Shown in pieces: positions 1 to 8,361 of a stretch of DNA of 40,252 bases; position 1 is the stretch's first letter, and every line of letters starts with the position of its first letter. Origin of the DNA: Chitinophagaceae bacterium (lineage in GTDB: Bacteria > Bacteroidota > Bacteroidia > Chitinophagales > Chitinophagaceae); the NCBI GenBank assembly GCA_947457465.1, contig CANGWB010000015.1, forward strand, positions 1 to 40,252, read 5' to 3'. The notes beneath the pieces are model-generated. The model was not told the origin of the DNA. It did no database searches and worked only from the letters and a program-made list of their open reading frames with translations. A program made the translations under genes and the position numbers.

Positions 1-1160
1 AGGCTGCTGCTACTGAATTGACAAGATTCAAATCGCCCTGGTTGACCGGAGATTGTGAATGGACTCTGGCGATGGTGAAAAAAGCGGTCGTTAATTTGGC
101 CCTATCCCTTCAAAAACCGGTTCTGAGTTTAACCAGCAGTGATTACAATGAGAACGGATTGGGCGATCTGATCGTAGAAAAAGGAGAAGCCTACGAAGTC
201 AACCTGCAAGTTTATTATTTACTACGCGATTCGATCACCGGATGGCCTGGTGGAAAACCTAATGCGAACTTACCAGGTCACCCAGAACGCTCAGAACCAT
301 TTCCCAAGCGAGTACTGCTTTTCTCCCCCCACCCCGACGATGACATCATTAGCATGGGTGGAACCTTTCAGCGCTTGCATGATCAGGGACATGATGTGCA
401 CGTAGCCTACCAGACCAGCGGAAATATTGCGGTGACAGATGAGTTTGTCACCCGCTATCTAGACTTTGCCGTGGGCTTCGAAGCGATCGCCGGTATCAAC
501 AATAAACGATCGACAGAGATCTTGCAGGAAGCACGGCGATATATTGCCAAGAAGAAATCGAATCAGACCGATACCAAAACGATCCGTGCCATCAAAGGAT
601 TGATCCGGCGCGGAGAAGCAAAAGCTACCTGTCGTTTTGTAGGCATCCCAGATTCGAATATCCATTACATGAATCTCCCCTTCTACGAAACGGGTACCAT
701 TGAAAAAAAGCCTTTGGGTAAAAAAGATATTCAGCTAACAAAAGAATTACTCAGAGAAGTTAAACCGCAGCAAGTTTACTGTGCCGGTGATTTTGCCGAC
801 CCACATGGCACACACATCGTTTGCTTCCAGGCGGTATTGGAAGCTTTGAAACATATCAAAGCCGAGGGGGATGAATGGATACAAGACTGCTGGCTCTGGC
901 TATACAAAGGCGCCTGGGAGGAATGGAGCATCGATGAGATCCAGATGGCGATTCCGATGAGCCCGGATCAAGTACTCCGCAAACGTCATGGTATTTTCAT
1001 TCATCAGTCGCAGAAGGACATGGTGCCGTTCCAAGGAACTGACTCCCGTGAATTCTGGCAACGGGCTGAGGAAAGGAATGCCAATACAGCCAAATTGTAT
1101 GCAGACTTGGGGCTGACCCACTATGCAGCCATGGAGGCCTTTGTGCGCTGGGAGTTCTAA
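1..1160 (+). CDS. nagB: Glucosamine-6-phosphate deaminase-like protein with PIG-L domain (3' part)
   Basis: The reading frame (codons from base 3) is open to the left edge, so the N-terminus lies outside the window. The first visible residues, AATELTRFKSPWL, resemble the end of a NagB isomerase/deaminase domain. A PIG-L/LmbE-type deacetylase domain follows: strand LLFSPHPDDD with the metal-binding HPDD at about base 330, and a second metal motif DPHGTH near base 800. Bacteroidota carry this two-domain protein of about 640 residues. The NagB part converts glucosamine-6-phosphate to fructose-6-phosphate and ammonia; the PIG-L part is expected to be a zinc-dependent N-deacetylase, though its substrate is not established here. 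Only about 385 C-terminal residues are seen. It ends 34 bases before the next forward gene. The family call is firm; activity of the deaminase half cannot be judged. Confidence 0.88.
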   Translation, partial: AAATELTRFKSPWLTGDCEWTLAMVKKAVVNLALSLQKPVLSLTSSDYNENGLGDLIVEKGEAYEVNLQVYYLLRDSITGWPGGKPNANLPGHPERSEPFPKRVLLFSPHPDDDIISMGGTFQRLHDQGHDVHVAYQTSGNIAVTDEFVTRYLDFAVGFEAIAGINNKRSTEILQEARRYIAKKKSNQTDTKTIRAIKGLIRRGEAKATCRFVGIPDSNIHYMNLPFYETGTIEKKPLGKKDIQLTKELLREVKPQQVYCAGDFADPHGTHIVCFQAVLEALKHIKAEGDEWIQDCWLWLYKGAWEEWSIDEIQMAIPMSPDQVLRKRHGIFIHQSQKDMVPFQGTDSREFWQRAEERNANTAKLYADLGLTHYAAMEAFVRWEF

Positions 1161-1194
1161 GTTTTTAGTACCTTACTTATCTAAACAAAAATCA

Positions 1195-1944
1195 ATGGCA
1201 ATGTTTGATTCGAGCAATCCTACGCTCAAGGAAAGAAGTTTTGAAAAATCAATCACCTCAGATTATCAGGGCGATGTCATGACGCTCAACGGGGCCCTGA
1301 ACAAATTTGGGATCCTGATGGCCTTGCTGATCGCCGCTACCATGTTCTCCTGGGATCAGTTCCAAAAAGGATCTGACCCCACCACCTTCATGCTGGTAGG
1401 CCTTTTTGGTGGCATGATCATGGCCATCATTATGATGTTCAAAATGACCTGGTCGCCGATATTAGCCCCCGGCTATGCGGTCATGCAGGGATTGTTTCTG
1501 GGTTCCATTTCAGCCTTTGTAAATGAGGCCTATCCCGGATTGCCCATGCAGGCGGTTTCACTTACGCTGCTGGTTGCCGGTGTTATGTTCCTCATTTATC
1601 GTTTTCGGATCATTCCCGTCACGCAACGATTCCGTCAGATCATTGTGGTTGCTACCGTGGCGCTTTCGATCTTCTATCTGGTTCAGTGGATCAGCTACCA
1701 GTTCATGGGTAGCCCGATAGCCGGTGCAACCATGGAGTCCAGTGCCTTTGGCATAGGATTCTCCATATTCGTCGTTGTTCTGGCCTCGCTGAATCTTTTA
1801 TTGAATTTCGATATGATCGAAAAAGGCGCAGAAATGCAGGCCCCAAAATTCATGGAATGGTACAGCGCCTTTGGGTTGCTGGTGACCCTGATCTGGTTGT
1901 ATATGGAGATCCTGCGGTTACTGACCAAGTTGCAGCGTCGATAA
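1195..1944 (+). CDS. Bax inhibitor-1/YccA family membrane protein
   Basis: A 249-residue integral membrane protein with about seven hydrophobic segments spread over nearly its whole length after a polar N-terminus of about 40 residues (MAMFDSSNPTLKERSF). The length, the NPTL..RSF start and the helix pattern fit the Bax inhibitor-1 (UPF0005, YccA/YetJ-like) family, whose bacterial members are proposed calcium-leak or protease-modulating proteins. An ATG two codons later is equally possible. An upstream in-frame ATG inside nagB was rejected because the extra residues are the other-frame translation of nagB. A strong terminator follows 20 bases after the stop. Confidence 0.85.
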   Translation: MAMFDSSNPTLKERSFEKSITSDYQGDVMTLNGALNKFGILMALLIAATMFSWDQFQKGSDPTTFMLVGLFGGMIMAIIMMFKMTWSPILAPGYAVMQGLFLGSISAFVNEAYPGLPMQAVSLTLLVAGVMFLIYRFRIIPVTQRFRQIIVVATVALSIFYLVQWISYQFMGSPIAGATMESSAFGIGFSIFVVVLASLNLLLNFDMIEKGAEMQAPKFMEWYSAFGLLVTLIWLYMEILRLLTKLQRR

Positions 1945-1963
1945 AGGCTATTTTGGAAAAAAT

Positions 1964-1991
1964 AAAAGCCCCGCTGTTGCGGGGCTTTTTT
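1964..1991. terminator. Bidirectional rho-independent terminator
   Basis: A 10-bp stem, aaaagccccg / cggggctttt, closes a 6-base loop and is followed by a T run on both strands. On the plus strand it ends the Bax-inhibitor-like gene. On the minus strand it lies directly beyond the 3' end of tRNA-Arg and would end that transcript. Confidence 0.85.
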
Positions 1992-1992
1992 G

Positions 1993-2066
1993 TGACCTCG
2001 TCAGGATTCAAACCTGAAACCTTCTGATCCGTAGTCAGATGCTCTATTCAGTTGAGCTACGAGGCC
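1993..2066 (-). tRNA. tRNA-Arg (anticodon ACG)
   Basis: The reverse strand folds as a 74-base cloverleaf: acceptor GGCCTCG pairing with CGAGGTC (one G-U), D arm with AGCTCAACTGAATAGAGC, anticodon arm TCTGA-CTACGGA-TCAGA with anticodon ACG, T arm with GGTTTGAATCC-type loop, and discriminator A. The ACG anticodon reads CGN arginine codons after A34-to-inosine editing. CCA is not encoded. The terminator stem begins about two bases beyond the 3' end. Confidence 0.95.
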
Positions 2067-2115
2067 ATCCCTTTTGGGGAGTGCAAAAATAGGGCAATTT
2101 TCGAAAAAAATAAAG

Positions 2116-2856
2116 CTAGATAGGAACCAATTTACCGTCCTTGAATAAATACCGGATCGTTTCCTTAATGGACTGAACGGCAGTCTTACCTTCTTTATCC
2201 GTGACAGGTTGTGTGCCAAACCGTTGGATCGTAATGATCCCGCGCGCCCGGTCTACATTGATCCCTGCCTGGAAACTATATAAACTCCCCTCCTCCACTC
2301 CGGCCCCTTCATTATCCTCCACCAATTTCAATTCCAGCAACTTATCGTTCCGTGAATAGAGATAATACCAAGTCGTACTGACCCCGTCTTTTGTAAAATC
2401 ATCTTCTACCGCCAATGCCAACTCGGTATTGGTAATGGGCAAAAGCGCAAATGCTCCTGGCTGTCCCAAAGAGCCGGTCTCAAACTGATCTTCAATAAAA
2501 AAATCCTTCACCCAGCTATTCTTTGTCTTGTCCCAGACCACCCGGATCTGTGAGACAGCCACCTGACAACCGGCACATTCATTGTCCTTCTGAGATTTCA
2601 CGCAGATCAGGTGCTGATATTCTTTATCAGCCAACTTGTACCGAAAGATCGTGTCCACCCACAAATACGGCTCCTCGGAAAGATCTCCATGCTTTTCTCC
2701 CAATAACCACACCTTGCTTCCTGACAGGTACTTCCCTTCAAAAAAGGCACTCACGATCTTCCACTTGTCCGCCTCACGGGGCAATGAAAAGGTTTGTCCC
2801 ATTGTTGAATTAGCATATCCAAAAAAAATCGCGGCAATGAATACTATCCGATGCAT
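2116..2856 (-). CDS. Secreted hypothetical protein
   Basis: A 246-residue protein with a clear signal peptide (MHRIVFIAAIFFGYANSTMGQ, cleavage probably after about residue 20). The mature part is polar and beta-rich, with two close cysteine sites (CVKSQKDNECAGCQ). It includes phrases such as WLLGEKHGDLSEEPYLWVDTI and ends KDGKLVPI. I do not recognise a family. It looks like a conserved periplasmic or outer-membrane-exposed Bacteroidota protein. It lies alone between tRNA-Arg and a divergent rlmH and has its own upstream region containing one arm of an intergenic repeat. Function unknown. Confidence 0.7.
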   Translation of the reverse strand: MHRIVFIAAIFFGYANSTMGQTFSLPREADKWKIVSAFFEGKYLSGSKVWLLGEKHGDLSEEPYLWVDTIFRYKLADKEYQHLICVKSQKDNECAGCQVAVSQIRVVWDKTKNSWVKDFFIEDQFETGSLGQPGAFALLPITNTELALAVEDDFTKDGVSTTWYYLYSRNDKLLELKLVEDNEGAGVEEGSLYSFQAGINVDRARGIITIQRFGTQPVTDKEGKTAVQSIKETIRYLFKDGKLVPI

Positions 2857-2906
2857 GGGCCGATGATTTCACAATGAAAATATGAAATGGAAGGGACAGG
2901 GGTATA

Positions 2907-2979
2907 AGGTAGAAAGTAGAAGGCTTAATCCATTCTACGTTCTACTTTCTACTTTCTACCTTCTACGTTCTACTTTCCG
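2907..2979. repeat. Intergenic TAGAAAGTAGAA-type inverted repeat
   Basis: A purine-rich arm (ggtagaaagtagaagg, 2908-2923) is followed by a pyrimidine-rich arm made of repeated ttctacttt / ttctacgtt units (2932-2979). The arms are imperfect reverse complements and could fold into a hairpin. The element fills most of the spacer between the divergent secreted protein gene and rlmH and ends 11 bases before the rlmH start. The same word recurs at about 9160, 12832, 13591 and 26937. Confidence 0.75.
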
Positions 2980-2990
2980 TATTTTTAACC

Positions 2991-3464
2991 ATGCGTATCT
3001 CCCTCTGGTCGGTCGGTAAAGTCCATGACCCCTATGTTAAAGCCGGGGTAGAAGAATTCACCAAACGCATCGGGCGCTATTACAAGGTGGACTGGCAACT
3101 CATCCCCACCCCCAAGAACGCCGCCACCCTCAGTGAAATGGACCTGCAGATAAAAGAAGGAGAGATCATTCTGGAATGGCTGCAACCCGACGATTATCTC
3201 ATCGCACTCGAAGAAACCGGCAAACAACACAGCTCAGAAGAGCTAGCCAACTTCATCCAACAACGCGCCAATGAAAGCCGTAAACGCCTCGTGTTTTTGA
3301 TAGGTGGTGCTTACGGACTCTCCGATGCCGTGCTCAAACGAGCCGATCATAAATGGAGCCTTTCTAAATTGGTATTCCCGCATCAATTGGTTCGACTCAT
3401 CCTCGCCGAACAACTCTACCGCGCTTGTACCATCCTGCGCGGCGAAAAATATCATCACGCATGA
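2991..3464 (+). CDS. rlmH: 23S rRNA (pseudouridine1915-N3)-methyltransferase RlmH
   Basis: A 157-residue SPOUT-class methyltransferase of the usual family length. It starts MRISLWSVGK and carries the C-terminal trefoil-knot SAM-binding signature: FLIGGAYGLSDAVL, then LSKLVFPHQLVRLILAEQLYRACTILRGEKYH. RlmH methylates pseudouridine 1915 in helix 69 of 23S rRNA on the assembled 70S ribosome. The stop TGA overlaps the ATG of the following rhomboid gene (ATGA), suggesting translational coupling. A TATTTTTA element (a weak -7 match) lies just before the start. Confidence 0.96.
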   Translation: MRISLWSVGKVHDPYVKAGVEEFTKRIGRYYKVDWQLIPTPKNAATLSEMDLQIKEGEIILEWLQPDDYLIALEETGKQHSSEELANFIQQRANESRKRLVFLIGGAYGLSDAVLKRADHKWSLSKLVFPHQLVRLILAEQLYRACTILRGEKYHHA

Positions 3465-4135
3465 CCCTCACCATCACCCTCTCCATCGTTCTTTTCACCA
3501 CCGCAGTATCCATTGGCGGATTCTCCAACCATAAACTGATCGATGACCTTATTTTTTATCCGCCCGCCATTACCAAACGAAATCAATGGTATCGATTCTT
3601 CACCTGCGGAGTTATACATGCCGACTGGGGACATCTGCTATTCAACATGCTCTCTCTATATCTGTTCGGTGATTTTGTAGAACAGGCATTCAACCAAGAC
3701 CTGCTCTTCGGAGAAAACGGAAAATCATATTACCTGATCCTCTACATATCAGCTCTTTTCTTTTGCCTGATACCGACCTTCATCAACCACCGCAACGACA
3801 GCTGGTATAAAAGTTTGGGTGCTTCCGGGGCCGTGAGTGCCATCGTGTTTGTAGGCATCTTGTTCAATCCGACTGCCAAACTGGGATTCTTCTTTATTCC
3901 ACCTATTATTCCCGGTTACATCTTCGGACCGCTCTATCTGCTCCTTTCTTCCATGATGAGCCGCCAAAGCCGAGATAACATCAATCACTCCGCCCATATC
4001 TGGGGAGCTTTATACGGACTGGCCTTTACGATCGCACTGGCCTTCCTGCTGAAAACAGACTATCAACCCGCACAGGAGTTTTGGTGGAAAGTCAGCGCCC
4101 ACCTGAATAGTCTCGGTATTCAATTACCGAGATGA
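3461..4135 (+). CDS. Rhomboid family intramembrane serine protease
   Basis: A 224-residue protein with about six membrane segments. It has the rhomboid features in order: HADWGHLLFNM (loop-1/helix-2 region with HxxxN), the catalytic serine motif SLGASGAVSAIVF, and the catalytic histidine helix NHSAHIWGALYGL. Rhomboids cleave transmembrane substrates within the membrane; the substrate here is unknown. The start was placed at the ATG overlapping the rlmH stop, because the upstream extension is out-of-frame rlmH sequence. Its last 12 bases overlap the convergent tilS gene. Confidence 0.9.
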   Translation: MTLTITLSIVLFTTAVSIGGFSNHKLIDDLIFYPPAITKRNQWYRFFTCGVIHADWGHLLFNMLSLYLFGDFVEQAFNQDLLFGENGKSYYLILYISALFFCLIPTFINHRNDSWYKSLGASGAVSAIVFVGILFNPTAKLGFFFIPPIIPGYIFGPLYLLLSSMMSRQSRDNINHSAHIWGALYGLAFTIALAFLLKTDYQPAQEFWWKVSAHLNSLGIQLPR

Positions 4136-5458
4136 TTCAATCTTTATTATATTACGGGTACTTTCCTTGACCCGAAACCGATGATCGATGCGATGGCCAA
4201 CGACCCAAACAATTCGTTGAGCACTTTCCAACACCCATACTCTCTCTTTTTCGATCAAGGATAATTTCTGATCGATCAGAAAACGGGCGATCTTCTTTTT
4301 CTTATTCAACCCAAGCGGATAGAAATAATCACCCGAACGCCATTTGCGCAGTAAAAGCGGAAATGTCAATTCAGCCGCATCCAACAAAGCGACTTCTGAA
4401 GAGGCAATTGAGGGATCCACCAGCATATCCGTCATTTTCACATCCAATCTACCTCCGGCAAAAACAACCTGCTGCTCTCCTGCCTCTACCCATTGCTCAT
4501 CCGCTCCCGAATCGTTCACCCGGGATAAAATGAAATGCTTCCGATGTCGGAGTATTCTGTAACCACCATCTGCAGAAATGATAAAATGCCCGGACTGGCT
4601 CTCTCCCAAACGGATCAATTCCCCCTCCTGCTTCTCTGTAAATCCGTACTTCGATAACCACTCATGCAACATCGCACGGTTCTCAGGCTGCAAGATCAAG
4701 GCAACGGATACCAGCTGCTCATGACCCACCACCCGCACATACTTTCGGAGCCACCTCTTCACGGCATCTGCATAAACAGTGTATACCGTTTGGAATCGCT
4801 CAATGTTGTGTTGAAGATTCGCATCTACTTGCGGATACAGGTCTAGCAGTAACGGCATCACTTGCAATCGAAGTTGATTGCGGGTATAATCAGTAGTTCG
4901 GTTGGAAGAATCTTCCACAAACTTTATGCTATGCTCAGCCGCATATTTTTCAATGGCCTGACGCGAGATCTTTAGTAACGGACGACGGATATGCCCATTC
5001 ACAGGCGGAATACCGATCAAGCCTTTTAGCCCGGTTCCTCGAAGAAAATTCATCAGGATTGTCTCTGCATTGTCATCGGCATGATGTGCCGTCAACAATA
5101 CCCCATCATTGCCAGCTGAACTTATCTGCTCACCGAACCATTCATATCGTAGCTTGCGCGCGGCTTCCTGAATGGACAACTTATTCTTATCTGCATACGC
5201 TGCCGCATCTACTTTGGAAATGTTCAATTTTTGCTCCCACGATGCAGCGATCGATTCGACAAATAGCTGATCACGATCACTTTCCTCCCCTCTCAATTGG
5301 AAATTCATATGAAGCCAGGTGGGATCGTAGCCGGATGCTTTTAACAAATGTGCCAAGACCACCGAATCGACTCCACCGCTGATGGCCAGAAAGACTTTAG
5401 CCCCCGGTTTCAGGCCGAATGAAAGCATCGACTCGGAAAAATGTTGCTGAATGGACAT
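4124..5458 (-). CDS. tilS: tRNA(Ile)-lysidine synthetase TilS
   Basis: A 444-residue PP-loop ATPase. The P-loop is SGGVDS at residues 27-32, followed by HHADDNAETILMNFLRGTGLKGL and DSSNRTTDYTRNQLR typical of TilS. The C-terminal TilS domain includes RKWRSGDYFYPLG and the basic KKKKIARFL segment. TilS converts C34 of tRNA-Ile2 (CAU) to lysidine, which allows AUA decoding. It is normally essential. Its start overlaps the stop of the upstream TPR gene by one base (TGATG), so the two are probably co-transcribed. It converges on and overlaps the rhomboid gene by 12 bases. Confidence 0.96.
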   Translation of the reverse strand: MSIQQHFSESMLSFGLKPGAKVFLAISGGVDSVVLAHLLKASGYDPTWLHMNFQLRGEESDRDQLFVESIAASWEQKLNISKVDAAAYADKNKLSIQEAARKLRYEWFGEQISSAGNDGVLLTAHHADDNAETILMNFLRGTGLKGLIGIPPVNGHIRRPLLKISRQAIEKYAAEHSIKFVEDSSNRTTDYTRNQLRLQVMPLLLDLYPQVDANLQHNIERFQTVYTVYADAVKRWLRKYVRVVGHEQLVSVALILQPENRAMLHEWLSKYGFTEKQEGELIRLGESQSGHFIISADGGYRILRHRKHFILSRVNDSGADEQWVEAGEQQVVFAGGRLDVKMTDMLVDPSIASSEVALLDAAELTFPLLLRKWRSGDYFYPLGLNKKKKIARFLIDQKLSLIEKERVWVLESAQRIVWVVGHRIDHRFRVKESTRNIIKIESSR

Positions 5459-5766
5459 CAGATCAGGTTATCATAAGCCCCCCGGAGTTCGCCTAGGGCA
5501 TGGTTATCGCTCAGTTTTTTCGCCACTTCCATTCCCTTTTCATAGACGGCAATCGCTTTTGATTCATCCCCCAATCGCTCATGGAGCTTACCTAGGTGGT
5601 AATAGCTACCCACATAGTCGGGGTTGCGTTCAAGGAGTTGTTCGAACAGCTCGCGGGCAGACTCGTCCTTTCCCACCTTGATCTCCTCCAGGGCCAGGGC
5701 ATGGTTCAGGAAGGGATCTGTCGGCTGATCAGCCAATAGGCTTCGAAGCATTTGTAGTCTGTCCAT
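5458..5766 (-). CDS. Small tetratricopeptide-repeat protein
   Basis: A 102-residue soluble protein made almost wholly of TPR helices. Residues of about 20-50 (NHALALEEIKVGKDESARELFEQLLERNPDYV) and 50-85 (GSYYHLGKLHERLGDESKAIAVYEKGMEVAKK) are two recognisable TPR units. The start is the ATG giving MDRLQMLRSLL; an upstream TTG is less likely. It is translationally coupled to tilS by a TGATG overlap. TPR proteins bind partner proteins; the partner is unknown here, and the coupling alone does not prove a tRNA role. Confidence 0.8.
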   Translation of the reverse strand: MDRLQMLRSLLADQPTDPFLNHALALEEIKVGKDESARELFEQLLERNPDYVGSYYHLGKLHERLGDESKAIAVYEKGMEVAKKLSDNHALGELRGAYDNLI

Positions 5767-5813
5767 GTGGATATTCAATAAGCAGCGGATGGAGGCAATC
5801 GGACGGGGGCACT

Positions 5814-5821
5814 TACCTTTG
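5814..5821 (+). promoter_or_regulatory. Candidate Bacteroidota -7 element for etfBA
   Basis: TACCTTTG matches TAnnTTTG, the -7 consensus used by the primary sigma factor in Bacteroidota. It lies 36 bases before the etfB ATG. No clear -33 TTG was seen at the usual distance. Confidence 0.45.
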
Positions 5822-5857
5822 CAGCATCAATAAAATCGAACTCAATAACCTGCTAAT

Positions 5858-6601
5858 ATGAAGATCCTGGTTTGCATCAGTAAGACGCCCGATACCACGG
5901 CAAAAATAGCCTTCACGGATAACAACACGAAATACGATACCAACGGCGTACAGTGGATCATCAACCCCTACGACGAATGGTATGCACTAGTCCGTGCCAT
6001 TGAATTGAAAGAAGCCGATGCCTCGATTGCACTGCACCTGATCTCGGTCGGTGGTGCCGATGCAGAACCCATCCTTCGTAAAGCACTGGCTCTTGGTGGC
6101 GATGAAGCCATTCGGATAAATATCGACAGCGATGATAGTTTCGTGATCGCTACACAGATCGCAGAGGCGGCTAAAACTGGCGGATATGACCTGATCCTAA
6201 CCGGTAAGGAGACCATCGACCACAACGGATCTTCGCTGGGGGGAATGGTTGCGGAACTACTCGACCTCCCTTATGTATCCCTGGCCACCAAACTGGAATT
6301 GAACGGAACCACCGCCAATGTGACCCGCGAGATCGATGGCGGACAGGAACTGAATGAAGTACCAACCCCCGTAGTGATCAGCGCGCAAAAAGGAATGGCC
6401 GAAGCCCGCATCCCGAATATGCGCGGAATCATGGCCGCTCGCACCAAACCACTCAAGGTGGTGGAGCCCGTAGCCTGCGAAGCACTTACCACAACCGTTT
6501 CTTTCGAATTACCCCCTGCGAAGGCCGGCGTGAAACTAGTGGATGCCGAGAATGTGCAGGAGTTGGTGCGTTTGTTGAAAGAAGAAGCGAAAGCGATTTA
6601 G
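5858..6601 (+). CDS. etfB: Electron transfer flavoprotein subunit beta
   Basis: A 247-residue EtfB/FixA protein, the usual length. It starts MKILVCISKTPDT and has NGVQWIINPYDEWYALVRAIELKE and the conserved TGKETIDHNGSSLGGMVAELL segment. EtfB forms a heterodimer with EtfA and carries AMP while the complex shuttles electrons from acyl-CoA dehydrogenases to ETF:quinone oxidoreductase. Its partner lies 121 bases downstream. An acyl-CoA dehydrogenase lies at the right end of the window. The TAG stop runs directly into a purine-rich repeat. Confidence 0.96.
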   Translation: MKILVCISKTPDTTAKIAFTDNNTKYDTNGVQWIINPYDEWYALVRAIELKEADASIALHLISVGGADAEPILRKALALGGDEAIRINIDSDDSFVIATQIAEAAKTGGYDLILTGKETIDHNGSSLGGMVAELLDLPYVSLATKLELNGTTANVTREIDGGQELNEVPTPVVISAQKGMAEARIPNMRGIMAARTKPLKVVEPVACEALTTTVSFELPPAKAGVKLVDAENVQELVRLLKEEAKAI

Positions 6602-6661
6602 AGTTGAGGGATGAGAGGTGAGAGGTGAGAGATGAGAGGTGAGGGATGAAGGGTGAAGGGG
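6601..6661. repeat. Heptad purine-rich repeat between etfB and etfA
   Basis: About eight imperfect 7-base units of the form gaggtga / gagatga / gggatga / agggtga follow the etfB stop immediately. No pyrimidine-rich partner arm is present before etfA, so this is a one-armed copy of the repeats seen at 9301, 15031, 16804 and 26883. Confidence 0.75.
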
Positions 6662-6722
6662 AAAATTAAATAATTAGATTCTGCTTAGAAAGCACAATAA
6701 ACAAATTTAAATTTCGAATAAC

Positions 6723-7667
6723 ATGATACTTGTATTTCTAGATAACGTTTCCGGATCGATTAAAAAATCATCTCTAGAAGCCCTCTCCTATGGTGTCGCC
6801 GTTGCCAAGCAACTGGGAACGGAGGCACAGGCATTGGTTATCGGATCTGCAAATAGCGATCTGACTGAATTAGGTAACTACGGAGTTAGCAAAGTGCATC
6901 AGGTGACAGGACCGGAAGCCTTCGATGCACAAGCATATGCCCGGATCGTGTCCGATAAATCAAATGAATTGAACGCGTCTGTAGTGATCTTCTCGCATAG
7001 TCTGATGGGCAAGGCCCTGGCCTCCCGGGTTTCGGCTCGTTTGAAAGCGGGACTGGTAACTGGCGCCGTAGCACTACCCGACACCAGCAATGGTTTTGTC
7101 GTGAAAAAATCGGTCTTCTCTGGCAAGGCCTTTGCCAACGTAAAGATCAATACTGCTGTAAAAGCGATTTCGCTGAACCCGAATGCTTACACAGCCGTGT
7201 TGGGAGAAGGAAAAGCTGAAGTAACAACCACAACAGTGAGTGTAGATGCCAAAGTGAAAGTGGTTTCTTCAACCAAAAGCAGCAGCGATCGTACGCTGAC
7301 CGAATCCGAGATCGTAGTGAGTGCCGGAAGAGGCATGAAAGGTCCGGAGAACTGGGGTATGATCGAAGAGTTGGCCGATGTTCTGGATGCAGGACTGGCC
7401 TGCAGCCGACCGGTTGCCGATGCACATTGGCGGCCGCATCATGAGCACGTGGGACAAACCGGCGTAGCCATCGCCCCCAATCTGTATATCGCCATCGGCA
7501 TATCCGGTGCCATTCAGCATCTGGCCGGGGTGAACCGAAGCAAGGTGATCGTGGTGATCAATAAAGACCCGGAGGCGCCGTTTTTCAAAGCAGCGGATTA
7601 CGGAATAGTTGGCGATGCCTTCGAGGTAGTGCCTAAGCTGACGGCCGCGCTGAAGGTGGGTGCCTGA
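6723..7667 (+). CDS. etfA: Electron transfer flavoprotein subunit alpha
   Basis: A 314-residue EtfA/FixB protein. The C-terminal FAD-binding domain is well conserved: VVSAGRGMKGPENW, ACSRPVADA, EHVGQTGVAI, YIAIGISGAIQHLAG, KVIVVINKDPEAPFFKAADYGIVGD. It binds the FAD that accepts electrons from acyl-CoA dehydrogenases. It follows etfB in the same direction, separated by a repeat-bearing spacer ending in AT-rich sequence. It may be read through from etfB or have its own promoter, but no convincing -7 element was found. Confidence 0.96.
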   Translation: MILVFLDNVSGSIKKSSLEALSYGVAVAKQLGTEAQALVIGSANSDLTELGNYGVSKVHQVTGPEAFDAQAYARIVSDKSNELNASVVIFSHSLMGKALASRVSARLKAGLVTGAVALPDTSNGFVVKKSVFSGKAFANVKINTAVKAISLNPNAYTAVLGEGKAEVTTTTVSVDAKVKVVSSTKSSSDRTLTESEIVVSAGRGMKGPENWGMIEELADVLDAGLACSRPVADAHWRPHHEHVGQTGVAIAPNLYIAIGISGAIQHLAGVNRSKVIVVINKDPEAPFFKAADYGIVGDAFEVVPKLTAALKVGA

Positions 7668-7754
7668 TGTCACTGGTCATATCCACGACAAATTTCGATT
7701 GGCAATAGCTGACCCTGAGGGGGTTATGCCTAAAATATGTAGTTTTACGCGAGT

Positions 7755-8360
7755 ATGCAGAAGATTGAACTGGAGATAGTTGCTTTATCGCACAGCATGG
7801 CGCAAACCCATTCGTATGTGGTCGTGTTGGGTGAAGTAGGTGGACTCCGTCGGTTACCGATTATTATTGGCGGACCGGAAGCGCAGGCGATCGCCGTAGC
7901 ACTGGAGGATATGAAACCGGTTCGTCCCCTCACGCACGATCTTACCAAGAACCTGATGAATGCCTTTGAGATCGATCTATTGGAGGTGGTGATCAGCGAT
8001 CTGCAAGAAGGTGTATTCTTTGCCAAATTGGTTTGTAGCAGTCAGCACGATACCGTGGAGATCGATTCCCGGACCTCGGATGCCATTGCGATGGCGGTAC
8101 GATTCGGTTGTCCGATCTATACCTACGATGAGATCCTGGATTCAGCGGTGAGCAATGGCGATGAGCCGGCTGCCGGCACCAAAAAGAAACTCCCGGCCAA
8201 GGGTAAAGAGCCGGTGAAAGAAAAACCGGCAGGCAGTGCTGAATTAAGCGCTATGTCGGTCGAGGAACTGGAAAATCATTTGAACGAAGTACTGGAGCAA
8301 GAAGATTATATGCGCGCCATCGCGATCCGCGATGAACTCAACCGCCGAAAAGGCAATTGA
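7755..8360 (+). CDS. Bifunctional nuclease family protein (DUF151) with UVR-like tail
   Basis: A 201-residue protein. Residues 1 to about 135 match the bifunctional nuclease (BFN, DUF151) fold: LPIIIGGPEAQAIAVALE, RPLTHDLTKNLMNAF, and DSRTSDAIAMAVRFGCPIY. A Lys/Pro-rich linker (about 138-160) leads to a C-terminal helical hairpin, MSVEELENHLNEVLEQEDYMRAIAIRDELNRRK, resembling the UVR motif of UvrB/ClpC proteins. BFN domains are reported with DNase/RNase activity in plants and with redox or light-linked roles; the bacterial role is uncertain. One base separates the stop from the ispE ATG, so the two are likely co-translated. Confidence 0.86.
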   Translation: MQKIELEIVALSHSMAQTHSYVVVLGEVGGLRRLPIIIGGPEAQAIAVALEDMKPVRPLTHDLTKNLMNAFEIDLLEVVISDLQEGVFFAKLVCSSQHDTVEIDSRTSDAIAMAVRFGCPIYTYDEILDSAVSNGDEPAAGTKKKLPAKGKEPVKEKPAGSAELSAMSVEELENHLNEVLEQEDYMRAIAIRDELNRRKGN

Positions 8361-8361
8361 T

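Noticed and set aside
1695-1928. Long reverse-strand open frame inside the Bax-inhibitor-like gene
   Set aside because: It is a shadow of a strongly supported membrane protein gene, and similar shadows occur opposite groEL, secDF and etfA.
2907-2985. Possible CRISPR array because of repeated TTCTACTTT words
   Set aside because: Units are short, variable, contiguous and without spacers; no cas genes are in the window.
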